Positions 8,049 to 16,573 are shown, counted from the first letter of the stretch. The stretch: DNA of 30,531 bases from 21-14-0-10-32-9 sp964501945 (GCA_964501945.1 CAZCTY010000007.1:1-30531); one strand, 5' to 3'. The notes: generated from the sequence alone by a model not told the origin. Program-made: numbers and translations.

Positions 8049-8912
8049 TTATAAAATGTTCCAAGCAGCCAAAACTTTTTTCGCCGTAATATCACCTTTA
8101 TCTAAAACATGAACAACACTTGGAATTTGCTCTTTAGATGCAACATACATATCTTTAAGCGAAGAATCAACTCTCCCAACTAATTTATCCCTAAAACCTT
8201 TATCAGAAATTTTATCAGGCTCTCTTGCAACCAACCTATACAACCATTCCTTCCCCGAGTCAGCTGCCAAATAAGCTATTTTTAAGTTATCACCTAACGG
8301 ATTAAAACCCGCAATAGACTCATTTTTCATTTTAAATAAAGTAGGGACAACAGTTTCTAAATACATAAGTTTATCACCAGATTTTTTTAAATCAGATTTT
8401 AAAATAGCATTATAAGCCCCAGGCCTAGATTCGTATTCTAAATAAATATCCTCATCAGAAAAAGTTTTTTCTGAAAAAATACATTTATACGAATCACCTT
8501 TTTTATTAACAAAAATGTAAGGATCACCATCACCTTCATTACTGCGAGGATTTCTTGTGGCAAGTAAGCAAAACCTATCAAAAGAAACTCCTTTATTTTT
8601 TAATTCTTCAACAATAAATCTCATAACAAAAGACTGACCAACCCCAGAAGTACCATTTAAAGCAATTATCCCTCTATCAACTCCTTGCTTCAAATCCACA
8701 CCATACTCAGATACAAGATTTAAAGAGTTTAACAACTCATCATATTTTCGAGCACTATCAAACAAATACTTGACAAAGTGCGAACCCTCATTATCTAAAA
8801 AATTTTTCGCATTAAAATATACTTCGCTAGCATCTTCTTTAAACAATAAATCTGATTGTTTTTTAATTCTCCTTTCAAGATTTTTTTTAAATTCCAAAAA
8901 ATCACCACCCAT
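8049..8912 (-). CDS. degenerate guanylate-kinase-like P-loop protein
   Basis: 287 residues from the preferred ATG. An N-terminal helical region (about 1-85) precedes a nucleotide-kinase-like core. IIALNGTSGVGQSFVMRF sits where a P-loop is expected, but the invariant Lys of GxxGxGKS is Gln. TRNPRSNEGDGDPYIFV matches the GMP-binding stretch of guanylate kinases (TRxPRxxExdGxdYxFv), and ESRPGAYNAILK resembles the following YG region. The Lys-to-Gln change predicts weak or no phosphotransfer, so this may be a nucleotide-binding or regulatory relative. The ATG at 8912 is chosen over the upstream GTG at 8921 because that GTG is part of the GGTGA ribosome-binding site. No obvious functional partner is adjacent. 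Confidence 0.7.
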   Translation of the reverse strand: MGGDFLEFKKNLERRIKKQSDLLFKEDASEVYFNAKNFLDNEGSHFVKYLFDSARKYDELLNSLNLVSEYGVDLKQGVDRGIIALNGTSGVGQSFVMRFIVEELKNKGVSFDRFCLLATRNPRSNEGDGDPYIFVNKKGDSYKCIFSEKTFSDEDIYLEYESRPGAYNAILKSDLKKSGDKLMYLETVVPTLFKMKNESIAGFNPLGDNLKIAYLAADSGKEWLYRLVAREPDKISDKGFRDKLVGRVDSSLKDMYVASKEQIPSVVHVLDKGDITAKKVLAAWNIL

Positions 8913-8980
8913 CAAACTCACCTATATGCCTATAAAAAATACAGCTTTTATTAAAAAAGTATCTAAAAAAATAAAAAAAA

Positions 8981-9583
8981 TTATTGCCTGTACGCTCTTT
9001 TTATTATTATATCATCAACAGGCCAATCTTGCATTCCATGCTTAGTTGTTGTAGAAACCTTTGCTATTTCATCAACGACATCCATCCCTTCAATGACTTC
9101 TCCGAAAACAGCGTAGCCCTCATCACGAGCGCCCCTGTTGAGAAAATCATTATCAACTAAGTTAACAAAGAACTGACTTGTCGCACTATCAGGAACGTCA
9201 GTCCTTGCCATAGCAAGAGTGCCACGATTATTCTTCAAACCAGTATCCGATTCAAGCGCGATAGGATCACGAGTGTCTCTTTGATTACCCTCAGGAGTAA
9301 AACCACCGCCTTGAACCATGAAACCATCAATTACTCGATGAAAAACTAACCCATCAAAATAATTATCATCAACATACTTTAAAAAATTCTCAACCGTCAC
9401 AGGCGCTTTATCTTCAAAAAGCTCTGCTTTAAATGTTCCTTTACTCGTCTCAAAAACTATTACTGGATTCATACCATCCACCCCCTCAACTTCTTCAAAT
9501 TCTTCAACAATGCCTGCTTCTTCAAAAGTGCACGCACCAAGTACTAATAAAAAAAGCAAAGATAAAACCAAAAAATTTTTCAT
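8981..9583 (-). CDS. cyclophilin-type peptidyl-prolyl isomerase lipoprotein
   Basis: About 200 residues from the ATG at 9583. The N-terminus MKNFLVLSLLFLLVLGAC is a lipoprotein signal peptide with lipobox LGAC, so the enzyme should be anchored outside the membrane. The cyclophilin domain begins near residue 40 (VIVFETSKGTFKAEL) and carries the hallmark motifs FHRVIDGFMVQGG, SATSQFFVN and YAVFGEVIEGMDVVD. It catalyses cis-trans isomerisation of prolyl bonds and probably aids folding of exported proteins such as the long surface protein here. An upstream in-frame extension to 9808 is open but rejected: the lipobox and the GGAGGTG upstream fix the start near 9583. Confidence 0.93.
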   Translation of the reverse strand: MKNFLVLSLLFLLVLGACTFEEAGIVEEFEEVEGVDGMNPVIVFETSKGTFKAELFEDKAPVTVENFLKYVDDNYFDGLVFHRVIDGFMVQGGGFTPEGNQRDTRDPIALESDTGLKNNRGTLAMARTDVPDSATSQFFVNLVDNDFLNRGARDEGYAVFGEVIEGMDVVDEIAKVSTTTKHGMQDWPVDDIIIKRAYRQ

Positions 9584-9698
9584 CAAAATTTTTAAACACC
9601 TCCAAAACAATTTCAAAAAAATCAAAAAACTCAAACAAATAAAAACTTTACTAAAAAAAATAGAAATACTTTTAAAAAATAAAAATAAAAAAAGCAAC

Positions 9699-10031
9699 AT
9701 GGAAATAAAAATCGATACGAATAAAGATTCAAAAGAAGATATAAGACAAGCAATAAAATTATTACAAACAACCATAGGCGAGATGGAAAAAGAACCAGTA
9801 AAAGACATGTTTTCTAGAAGTGAAACACCTCAAAGAGATGAATATGAAAACACAACAAGTAACGAGACAACAAGCAGCGGAGGATTATTTGACATATTTA
9901 ATAACGATGAAACAAAAGACGATGAAAAAGACAACACAAACGAAGCTTTAATAGATGATACACACGATAAAACAAGTGCTAAAGAAGAAAGAGGAGAGGA
10001 AAAGAAAAAAGTAGACATCGTGCCCTATTAA
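9699..10031 (+). CDS. small acidic hypothetical protein
   Basis: 110 residues starting MEIKIDTNKDSKEDIRQAI. The first 35 residues look like a strand plus amphipathic helix (IRQAIKLLQTTIGEME), a pattern seen in small conserved archaeal proteins of unknown function. The rest is low-complexity, rich in Asp, Glu, Thr and Lys, with one hydrophobic patch (GGLFDIFN), and ends VDIVPY. No signal or membrane segment. The frame is open upstream to 9510, but that stretch overlaps the cyclophilin gene on the other strand and lacks a ribosome-binding site. The stop shares TTAA with the rtcB stop. Confidence 0.7.
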   Translation: MEIKIDTNKDSKEDIRQAIKLLQTTIGEMEKEPVKDMFSRSETPQRDEYENTTSNETTSSGGLFDIFNNDETKDDEKDNTNEALIDDTHDKTSAKEERGEEKKKVDIVPY

Positions 10032-11440
10032 CCTTTAATTACGCCTAAAGGCTTGAGCCTTGCAACAAGACCCGCAATGCCAGCATCATTAGAAACCTTA
10101 ACGACTTCATCAACGTCTTTGTATGCAAGAGGAGCCTCCTCACTAATACCGCGAAGCGTGGATGCTTTAACCAAGATTTTATTTTTTTCTAAGTCATCTT
10201 TTATTTGCTGACCAGACCATTTTTTCTTCGCAGCGAACCTTGAGAGCATACGACCCGCGCCATGAGCCGTACTACCAAAAGTCTCAGATAAAGATTTCTC
10301 AGAACCAACTAAGACATAACTACTAGTACCCATACTACCCGGAATGAAAACCGGCTGACCAACACCACTATACTTAGATGGAATCTCATCACTGCCTTTA
10401 GGAAAAGCTCTTGTCGCGCCCTTTCTGTGAACCAAGACTTTTTTCCTCACACCCTCAATTAAATGATCTTCAAATTTCGCAATGTTATGAGCAACATCAT
10501 AAACCTGCTTTAGAGAACAATCACCAAAAACTTCTCTGAAAGCCTCACGAACCTGATGAGCCATTACGTGACGATTAGCCCAAGCAAAATTAGCACAAGC
10601 AGCCATCGCACTAAAATAATCCCTGCCAAGCTCGCTATTAATAGGCGCATTAATCAAACTCTTATCAGGCAAATCCAAGCTCTGAGAAGACTCCATCTTC
10701 CTAATATAATCAGAACAAACCTGATGACCAAGACCGCGCGAGCCACTATGAATTAATACAACGACTTGGCCCTGATGCAAACCAAAAACCTCAGCCACAC
10801 TTTCATCAAAAACCTCATCTACTACCTGAACTTCTATGAAATGATTACCAGAACCAAGAGTTCCAAGCTGAGAGAGACCACGACCACGAGCCTTCTGAGA
10901 AACCTTACTAGGATCAGCCCCAGCCATTACACCGTTACTCTCACAAAGATCCAAATCCTCATCTAAGCCAATACCTTTATCAACAGCCCAACGAGGACCT
11001 TTAACCATTACATCATCAAGCTCAGAATTAGAAAGCCTAAAAGACGATTTCTCACCAACCCCTGGAGGAATTTTTTTGAATAAAACATCCAATAATAAAG
11101 GCAACTTTTCAGAAACTACATCGCGAGGAACATCGGTTGCAAGAAGACGAACACCACAATTAATATCATAACCAATACCACCCGGACTAATAATACCAGA
11201 TTCCACATCAAACGCCGCGACCCCCCCAATACTAAAACCATAACCTTGATGAGAATCAGGCATCATTAAAGACGCGCCTTGAATACCCTGCAAAGATGCA
11301 ACGTTAATGCCCTGCATCAAAGAATTATCCTCCCTCATCTTCTCAAGCAAAGAATCAGACGCGTAAATTCTAAGCGGAACCCTCATCACACCAAAAGGCG
11401 CAATTTCAAAAGAATAATCATTTAATTTTTTTATATCCAT
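10028..11440 (-). CDS. rtcB: RNA-splicing ligase RtcB
   Basis: 470 residues, normal family length. RtcB joins 2',3'-cyclic-phosphate (or 3'-phosphate) and 5'-OH RNA ends in a GTP- and Mn-dependent reaction, and in archaea ligates tRNA exons after intron removal. Seen motifs: MMPDSHQGYGFSIGG near the N-terminus, GGIGYDINCGVRLL with the metal-binding Cys, LGTLGSGNHFIEVQ, LIHSGSRGLGHQV and the C-terminal STAHGAGRMLSR region containing the guanylylated His. No intein interrupts it. It is the last gene of a leftward operon, preceded by archease with an 11-nt gap; its GAGGTGAT ribosome-binding site overlaps the archease stop. The intron-bearing tRNA-Gly in this window is a likely substrate. Confidence 0.97.
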   Translation of the reverse strand: MDIKKLNDYSFEIAPFGVMRVPLRIYASDSLLEKMREDNSLMQGINVASLQGIQGASLMMPDSHQGYGFSIGGVAAFDVESGIISPGGIGYDINCGVRLLATDVPRDVVSEKLPLLLDVLFKKIPPGVGEKSSFRLSNSELDDVMVKGPRWAVDKGIGLDEDLDLCESNGVMAGADPSKVSQKARGRGLSQLGTLGSGNHFIEVQVVDEVFDESVAEVFGLHQGQVVVLIHSGSRGLGHQVCSDYIRKMESSQSLDLPDKSLINAPINSELGRDYFSAMAACANFAWANRHVMAHQVREAFREVFGDCSLKQVYDVAHNIAKFEDHLIEGVRKKVLVHRKGATRAFPKGSDEIPSKYSGVGQPVFIPGSMGTSSYVLVGSEKSLSETFGSTAHGAGRMLSRFAAKKKWSGQQIKDDLEKNKILVKASTLRGISEEAPLAYKDVDEVVKVSNDAGIAGLVARLKPLGVIKG

Positions 11441-11451
11441 AAAAAATCACC

Positions 11452-11877
11452 TCACAAATCATGAACAACCTGAACAACAAATAAGCCATCTTCCTCAAAG
11501 ATTTCCATCTCGCTATAAGTCACAGCTTTAATATGCGTGTGAACCTCATAACCACTACTCACAAAGTCACCAAGTAAAGTGCAAGATAATTCTAAAGAAG
11601 AACCCCTCGCAATCTTGATATCTTTAACTTCTTTAACAAGGAAACCCTCAACATCAAACAAATAAAGAATTTCATCCAAAAAATCATAGAGCAAAGACAA
11701 CTCATCCTCAGATGAAACAAGAACAGAGCGAGACTCAACACTCTTTAAAGATTTAAGATCGGTCATAGTCTCAGTAGTAGCAAGAACCACATTACAAAAA
11801 GCCTCCTCTAAAGAAGAACCAAAAGCGCGAATCTTCGTATCCGCTGTGTGCTCTAAAAACTCAAATTTTTTCAACAT
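11452..11877 (-). CDS. archease, RtcB activator
   Basis: 141 residues from the ATG at 11877 (an in-frame TTG lies two codons upstream). The N-terminus FEFLEHTADTKIRAFG contains the conserved HTAD motif whose Asp binds metal; the C-terminus HTHIKAVTYSEMEI matches the conserved H..KA.TYH-like segment, and the protein ends VQVVHDL, consistent with a family that ends in a conserved R/H-D-L/I. Archease speeds up RtcB guanylylation and allows multiple turnovers. It lies immediately upstream of rtcB, with the TGA stop inside the rtcB ribosome-binding site, implying coupled translation of the two partners. Confidence 0.95.
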   Translation of the reverse strand: MLKKFEFLEHTADTKIRAFGSSLEEAFCNVVLATTETMTDLKSLKSVESRSVLVSSEDELSLLYDFLDEILYLFDVEGFLVKEVKDIKIARGSSLELSCTLLGDFVSSGYEVHTHIKAVTYSEMEIFEEDGLFVVQVVHDL

Positions 11878-11917
11878 AAACAAAAAGAAACAAAGCAGTT
11901 TATTAAAAAGTTACTAA

Positions 11918-12517
11918 TTATAAATCAATAATTTTACCCTTAGGACCCACATTAATAACACGAACACCCTCTAATTCTTCTTCTAAGCCCTGAGCTTCAT
12001 GAACATGACTACAAAAAACCACATCAGGCTTAAATTTTTCAATAGCATCAAAAACGCCCCTACTACCAGGAACAAAGTTAGAAAATTTTTCCATTTTAGA
12101 ATTAGACGGATGAACATGAGTCACCATTACCTTCTTATCAAGATACGAAATACCTTTATGCGCCTTATCCAAAGTGTTAAAAATTTCCTCTTCAGATAAG
12201 CCATTAATACCAATATTCGCAGAACCACACCCAAAAAAACCAATGCCTTCATACCTCGCAGCATAACCATGAAGCAACCTAGCCTTGTTAATATACGATA
12301 AGAAATCAGCAGAAGCTAAACTCTCATGATTACCATGCACAAACAAAGTCTTCAAGTTCTTATCCTTAAAAGGCTTTAACACATTCTCAAAAGAACCTTC
12401 CTCAATTAAATCACCACAAAGAACAACCAAATCAACCTTTTCACGAACAGCCCTATCAGCCAAAGATTTAGCTAAGAAAACATTCCCATGAATATCCCCC
12501 GCACCAAGAACCCTCAA
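11918..12517 (-). CDS. calcineurin-like metallophosphoesterase
   Basis: 199 residues with all phosphoesterase blocks in order: GAGDIHGNV (D-x-H), VVLCGDLIEEG (GD), LFVHGNHES (GNHE), MVTHVHPSN and FCSHVHEAQG (second H-x-H). These bind two divalent metals. Similar small archaeal proteins hydrolyse phosphodiesters in vitro, but the cellular substrate is unknown. The start is TTG (LRVLGAGD), chosen because GGGTGAT lies just upstream and the catalytic Asp must be near the N-terminus. Its position between tsaC and archease/rtcB is compatible with an RNA-end or nucleotide-processing role; that is inference. Confidence 0.92.
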   Translation of the reverse strand: MRVLGAGDIHGNVFLAKSLADRAVREKVDLVVLCGDLIEEGSFENVLKPFKDKNLKTLFVHGNHESLASADFLSYINKARLLHGYAARYEGIGFFGCGSANIGINGLSEEEIFNTLDKAHKGISYLDKKVMVTHVHPSNSKMEKFSNFVPGSRGVFDAIEKFKPDVVFCSHVHEAQGLEEELEGVRVINVGPKGKIIDL

Positions 12518-12530
12518 AAAGAAATCACCC

Positions 12531-13139
12531 TCACTTCTTATTCCTACGCTCTAAAATCTTAATTTCCTCAGATGCTAAATTAATAATAGTAGACGGCGCA
12601 CCTCTCTTCTCACCCTCATAGACAACTAACTCAACACCTTTTTTAATAGAAGAGCTAAGATCATCAAGAGATGTCATAAAATTCTCACCAGTAGGATTCG
12701 CACTAGTTGAAACAATAGGAACACCTAATTCAGAAACTATACTTGAAAACCAATTATCAGGAATCCTAACACCAATAGTACCATTACCCTGAGTAACATT
12801 ATGCGCAACCGCGTTCTTATTTTTAAGTCTTAAAATAAGCGTGAAACAATGAGGACTACCATTAATATCAATTTTAGAACCTAAAGAATCAAAATAACCC
12901 TTTTGATCCTCAGAGATATAACAATTTTCCTCAACCCACTCCTTAGATGGCGCAATAATAGAGAAAGGCTGAAGATTGCTCTTTTTAAGCTTTCTAACCT
13001 TATCAACCAACTCAGAATTAGTCGCATCACAACCAATACCATAAATAGAATCAGTAGGATAAATAAAAACAGAATCCTTCATTTTCTTAGTGAACTTCCT
13101 CTTGAAATTCAATAATTCATCTTTATTTATAACAAGCAT
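12531..13139 (-). CDS. threonylcarbamoyl-AMP synthase (TsaC/YrdC-Sua5 family)
   Basis: 202 residues, single YrdC domain without the C-terminal Sua5 extension. Motifs: PTDSIYGIGCDAT near residue 28, KLKKSNLQPFSIIAP (KxR-like loop), HCFTLILRLKN, IGVRIPDNW and VSTSANPTGE. The enzyme makes threonylcarbamoyl-AMP from threonine, bicarbonate and ATP, the first step of t6A37 formation on ANN-decoding tRNAs, which include the two tRNA-Thr genes in this window. It is the first gene of the leftward operon with the phosphoesterase, archease and rtcB, and its TGA stop overlaps the next ribosome-binding site. The loop residue normally Arg in KxRP is Gln here (LQPF), a small deviation. Confidence 0.92.
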   Translation of the reverse strand: MLVINKDELLNFKRKFTKKMKDSVFIYPTDSIYGIGCDATNSELVDKVRKLKKSNLQPFSIIAPSKEWVEENCYISEDQKGYFDSLGSKIDINGSPHCFTLILRLKNKNAVAHNVTQGNGTIGVRIPDNWFSSIVSELGVPIVSTSANPTGENFMTSLDDLSSSIKKGVELVVYEGEKRGAPSTIINLASEEIKILERRNKK

Positions 13140-13198
13140 GCAAAGAAGAAATTGAAAGAACTTTAAAAAGTTATTTGAAAAAAAATATTAGAGCAAAA

Positions 13199-13210
13199 CT
13201 TTATATTATA
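13199..13210 (+). promoter_or_regulatory. TATA box for rfcL
   Basis: CTTTATATTATA lies 21-32 nt upstream of the ATG at 13231, giving a short or absent leader. The tsaC operon starts divergently from the same 90-bp gap. Confidence 0.55.
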
Positions 13211-13230
13211 CAAAAGCCTACCTCAAGAGT

Positions 13231-14433
13231 ATGATTCCTTGGATAAAAAAATATTCACCGCAAACATTAAACGACGTGATAGGACAAGATGTGCAGAAAA
13301 AACAACTAAGAAAGTACATAGAAGAATACACAAATAAAAAAAAGCCCATAATGCTATACGGCGGAACAGGGAACGGAAAGACAATTAGCGCAACAGCACT
13401 TGCAAACGATTATAATTACGAATTAATAGAAATGAACGCATCAGATACAAGAAATTCAAAAAACATAACAGAACTACTAAGCAAAGTAATAAACCAAACC
13501 TCACTTTTTGGAACCAAAAAAATAATTGTAATAGATGAAGTAGAAGGATTATCAGGAACAAAAGATAGAGGAGGCATACAAGCAATAATAAAAATAATAC
13601 AAAAAAGCAAATACCCCTTCATAATAATATGCGAGGACGCATACAATGATAAAATAAAACAACTAAGAAAAATATGCGAACTAATCAAATACGAACCAAT
13701 AAGCTACGAGGAAACATTAAACTTCTTAAAAAAAATATGTGAGAGAGAGGAAATAAAATACGAGGAGCGAGCATTAAGCCAACTTGCAAGAATGAGCGGC
13801 GGAGATTTGCGAGCAGGAATAAACGATTTACAAACACTAACAAGCAAAGGATATTTACAAGAAGAAGACCTCAAAACAATGGACACGAGAGATTCAACAC
13901 AAGAAATAGAAGAAGCCTTATTTAGAATATTTAAAACAACAAAACCAGAAATCGCACTCAGCGCATACGATAACGTCACACAAGACCTAGATAAAATATT
14001 TTTATGGGTAGAAGAAAATATCCCCTCAGAATACACAGAACCAAAACAAATAGCAAAAGCATACAAAAACCTAGCCCTCGCAAATGTATTTTACGGAAGA
14101 ATAAGGCGATGGCAATACTACAGATTCTACGTATACTGCTACAATTTACTTAGCGCAGGAATAGCACTATCAAAAGAAGAAAAAAACCCCGCACAAATAA
14201 AATATAAACCCTCCTCAAGATTATTAAAAATATGGATATTAAACAATAGTGTTGGAAAGAGAAAAAGCATAGCACAAAAAACAGGAAAAATAACACACAC
14301 ATCAAGCCACAAAACATTCTCAGAAGTAATACCACACCTACAAATAATATTCAAAAACCAAGAAAGTGCAAAGATAAAAGAAGAATTAGACCTCTCAGAT
14401 GAAGAAGTAGCATGGCTAACAAAACCAATTTAA
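13231..14433 (+). CDS. rfcL: replication factor C large subunit
   Basis: 400 residues. AAA+ ATPase core with the N-terminal box WIKKYSPQTLNDVIGQ, Walker A YGGTGNGKT (about 44-52), Walker B IIVIDEVEGL, the RFC-typical sensor region, and the GGDLRAGINDLQTL sensor-2 box. With small RFC subunits (not in this window) it loads the PCNA clamp. The C-terminal collar helices are present and end at SDEEVAWLTKPI. The protein is shorter than many archaeal RfcL proteins (often 450-500 residues), and no QxxLxxFF-type PCNA-binding tail is seen. Intein-free. It converges with the radical SAM gene with a single-base gap. Confidence 0.95.
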   Translation: MIPWIKKYSPQTLNDVIGQDVQKKQLRKYIEEYTNKKKPIMLYGGTGNGKTISATALANDYNYELIEMNASDTRNSKNITELLSKVINQTSLFGTKKIIVIDEVEGLSGTKDRGGIQAIIKIIQKSKYPFIIICEDAYNDKIKQLRKICELIKYEPISYEETLNFLKKICEREEIKYEERALSQLARMSGGDLRAGINDLQTLTSKGYLQEEDLKTMDTRDSTQEIEEALFRIFKTTKPEIALSAYDNVTQDLDKIFLWVEENIPSEYTEPKQIAKAYKNLALANVFYGRIRRWQYYRFYVYCYNLLSAGIALSKEEKNPAQIKYKPSSRLLKIWILNNSVGKRKSIAQKTGKITHTSSHKTFSEVIPHLQIIFKNQESAKIKEELDLSDEEVAWLTKPI

Positions 14434-14434
14434 A

Positions 14435-15574
14435 CTATAAAAACTCAAGATCAACACAAAAATAATCAGAGGAAGGATACTCCTCAACTAAAACAGGAAC
14501 AAGACCCAACCCCTTAATTTTCTCAGAAAAATACTCAACCAAAGAAAAATGAGCTAAAAACCTATTACGCTCAACATCCAAAATTAAATCATCTTCCTCA
14601 AAGCCAACCCCTAACAAACCCTCCCTTGCGCGATGAAGCCTCTCCTTAAAAATAACTTGAGCAGAACCTTGATTATAATTAAAAGAAGGAGCACACCCAT
14701 CCAAATAAATAGCCCCTCTAAATAACAAATAATCCTCAGTTAATTCATCAACACTAGATGCAACATTTAACGCCCTTTTTTTAAGACGCTCACCAACTTG
14801 AACCTGATTTTTAAGCTTAGCCGTACAAAAATGACACCTCAAATTAATCTCAGCGCAACGCCTCAATAAATCAAAAGCCAACTCCTCACTACCACAAACC
14901 GCGTAACTAGAACTATTTTTCCTAGAAAACCCAGACATATCATAATGATTAGAATCAGTATCAGAAAACTCTAATTCATTAAGATTTAAAAAATCAACTT
15001 TACCCGATAAAAAATTAACAAGCTTAAACAAGTTTTCCTTAAAATTAGGAACAACAGGAACTTCAACACCAACAGACCAATCAAAAGTCTTAGCAAGAAG
15101 AACCCTATCCCACAGAGAATCATCAACTAAATCAGGATGAAAACGAATCTCATCAAGACCCGCACCATGAAGCTTTTCAAGATTTTTTAAATTAACCAAG
15201 TCCAAAGAAGTGTAGAGATGAATATGAAAATCCTCACCAAACTTTTCTTTCAAACTTTTAATGTATGAGATGACACGATCAATTTTAACTAAAGGCTCAC
15301 CCCCAGTAATACCCGCGCCCCTCGCACCAGTCATCTTAACTTCATCAAATAACTCAACAGGATTGAAAACATCCTTAACCTTCCACTCATTAGCAAAAAC
15401 AACATCACAACCATACTTATCAAAACTAATAGGACAATAAAAACAACTCCTAGGACAAAGACCAGTAACAAAGAGAACTAATTTCTCACCACGAACACAC
15501 TGCAAACAACCATCACAAAGCTCCCCTGATTTAAAGGAATGAAAACCAGTTTTCTCAAAAACATCACGCGCCAT
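14435..15574 (-). CDS. radical SAM protein (COG2108-like, archaeal)
   Basis: 379 residues. The radical SAM motif is CPRSCFYC (C-x3-C-x2-C, about 39-46), binding the [4Fe-4S] cluster that cleaves SAM, followed by GITGGEPL and IHLYTSLDL, typical of the pyruvate-formate-lyase-activase-like branch. Before it is a second Cys cluster CDGCLQC (C-x2-C-x2-C), and later LRCHFCTAKL, so further metal sites are possible. The C-terminal third is not recognised. Archaeal members are conserved but uncharacterised; the reaction is unknown. No ribosome-binding site is evident at the ATG. It lies 39 nt downstream of the VWA gene on the same strand and may be co-transcribed. Confidence 0.87.
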   Translation of the reverse strand: MARDVFEKTGFHSFKSGELCDGCLQCVRGEKLVLFVTGLCPRSCFYCPISFDKYGCDVVFANEWKVKDVFNPVELFDEVKMTGARGAGITGGEPLVKIDRVISYIKSLKEKFGEDFHIHLYTSLDLVNLKNLEKLHGAGLDEIRFHPDLVDDSLWDRVLLAKTFDWSVGVEVPVVPNFKENLFKLVNFLSGKVDFLNLNELEFSDTDSNHYDMSGFSRKNSSSYAVCGSEELAFDLLRRCAEINLRCHFCTAKLKNQVQVGERLKKRALNVASSVDELTEDYLLFRGAIYLDGCAPSFNYNQGSAQVIFKERLHRAREGLLGVGFEEDDLILDVERNRFLAHFSLVEYFSEKIKGLGLVPVLVEEYPSSDYFCVDLEFL

Positions 15575-15613
15575 AAAAAAAGAACATAAAAGAGAAATAA
15601 AAAACTATGTATT

Positions 15614-16573
15614 TTACAAAACCCGCCTATACACAGTATTAGCAATAACCCACTCAAAGATCAATAAAAGAAAAATAACCAAGAACGACCAATAAAACAA
15701 ATTATAATTAACATACGCCCTAGTAGTCTCAAAATCCAACTCAGAGACAACACCTTGAACATCATCTAAAGACTCAACCCTATGAAAAGAACCACCAGTC
15801 TCCTCCTCCATAAAATTCATTAGCTCATCATCAAACATAGATGGAACCTCAAAATACTCAGGCAAAAAACCAACCGGACCGCCCTCAGTACCAATAGCAA
15901 TAGAATGAATCACAACCTGATTTTCCTTAGCATAAGTAACAGTCTCATGAGGCGAACCAGAAATAAACGCGCCAGTATTATCAAGACCATCAGAGAGAAT
16001 AATTAAAACCTTACCCTCATCAGGCTTAAGCTCAAATAAATTAGTAGCAGTAATAATAGCCCCCCCAACATCAGTACCACCAATCCTCGCAATCTCAGAT
16101 TCCTCCAAAGACAATAATAACTCAGCACGCTCCTGAGTAAAAGATTGCTGAATTAGAGAAACACCAGCAAAATTAATAAGAGCATACTCCCCACCACGAG
16201 GCATGTTATTTAAAGAACTAGAAACAATAGATTTAGCAGTTTCAAACCTAGAATCACCAACATCAGACGATGTCATAGACGCACTAGCATCAAGCGCAAA
16301 AACAATATTAACATCACTCCTATCATCCATAACCCAAAGAGTAGCACCCGAAGCACCCACAACCAAAAATACAATTATCAAACACCTAATAAACAAATGA
16401 GTAGAATTAGCAGTAATCAAACTACCCTTAGACATCCTCTTTAAAGCCTTAAAATTAGAAAAAATCAAAGCCTTACTCTTAGAACGCCTAAAGAAAAAAT
16501 AATGCGCAAATATAAGTAATGGAATCAAAAAAAGAAACCACAAATACAACGGATTTTCAAAAGTTAAATACAA
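15614..16573 (-). CDS. membrane-anchored VWA-domain protein (BatA/BatB-like)
   Basis: About 319 residues from a TTG at 16573, giving YLTFENPLYLWFLFLIPLL as the first membrane helix, the usual BatA/B beginning; GAGGTGA lies just upstream. A second helix follows near residue 58. The VWA domain runs from about 83 to 275 with the MIDAS residues in ALDASASM (DxSxS), the Thr in GGTD and the Asp in LSDGLDN. A C-terminal helix (FYWSFLVIFLLLIFEWVIA) closes the protein. Bat proteins often sit with a MoxR ATPase; none is in this window. It probably acts as a metal-dependent interaction scaffold facing outward. The frame is open upstream to 16630 but that part lacks support. Confidence 0.88.
   Translation of the reverse strand: MYLTFENPLYLWFLFLIPLLIFAHYFFFRRSKSKALIFSNFKALKRMSKGSLITANSTHLFIRCLIIVFLVVGASGATLWVMDDRSDVNIVFALDASASMTSSDVGDSRFETAKSIVSSSLNNMPRGGEYALINFAGVSLIQQSFTQERAELLLSLEESEIARIGGTDVGGAIITATNLFELKPDEGKVLIILSDGLDNTGAFISGSPHETVTYAKENQVVIHSIAIGTEGGPVGFLPEYFEVPSMFDDELMNFMEEETGGSFHRVESLDDVQGVVSELDFETTRAYVNYNLFYWSFLVIFLLLIFEWVIANTVYRRVL

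Noticed and set aside
9510..9698. N-terminal extension of the small acidic protein upstream of 9699
   Set aside because: It runs antisense to the cyclophilin lipoprotein gene, is Lys-rich as expected for an A/T-rich antisense frame, and has no ribosome-binding site; ATG 9699 gives a cleaner protein.
9584..9808. N-terminal extension of the cyclophilin to 9808
   Set aside because: The lipoprotein signal peptide and lipobox place the start at 9583; the extension is a low-complexity Phe/Ser/Leu stretch antisense to the gene at 9699.
10028..11440. Intein in RtcB, RfcL or DnaG
   Set aside because: Lengths and motif spacing are those of uninterrupted proteins.
13704..14066. 120-codon minus-strand ORF inside rfcL
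   Set aside because: Antisense shadow of a clearly conserved AAA+ gene.
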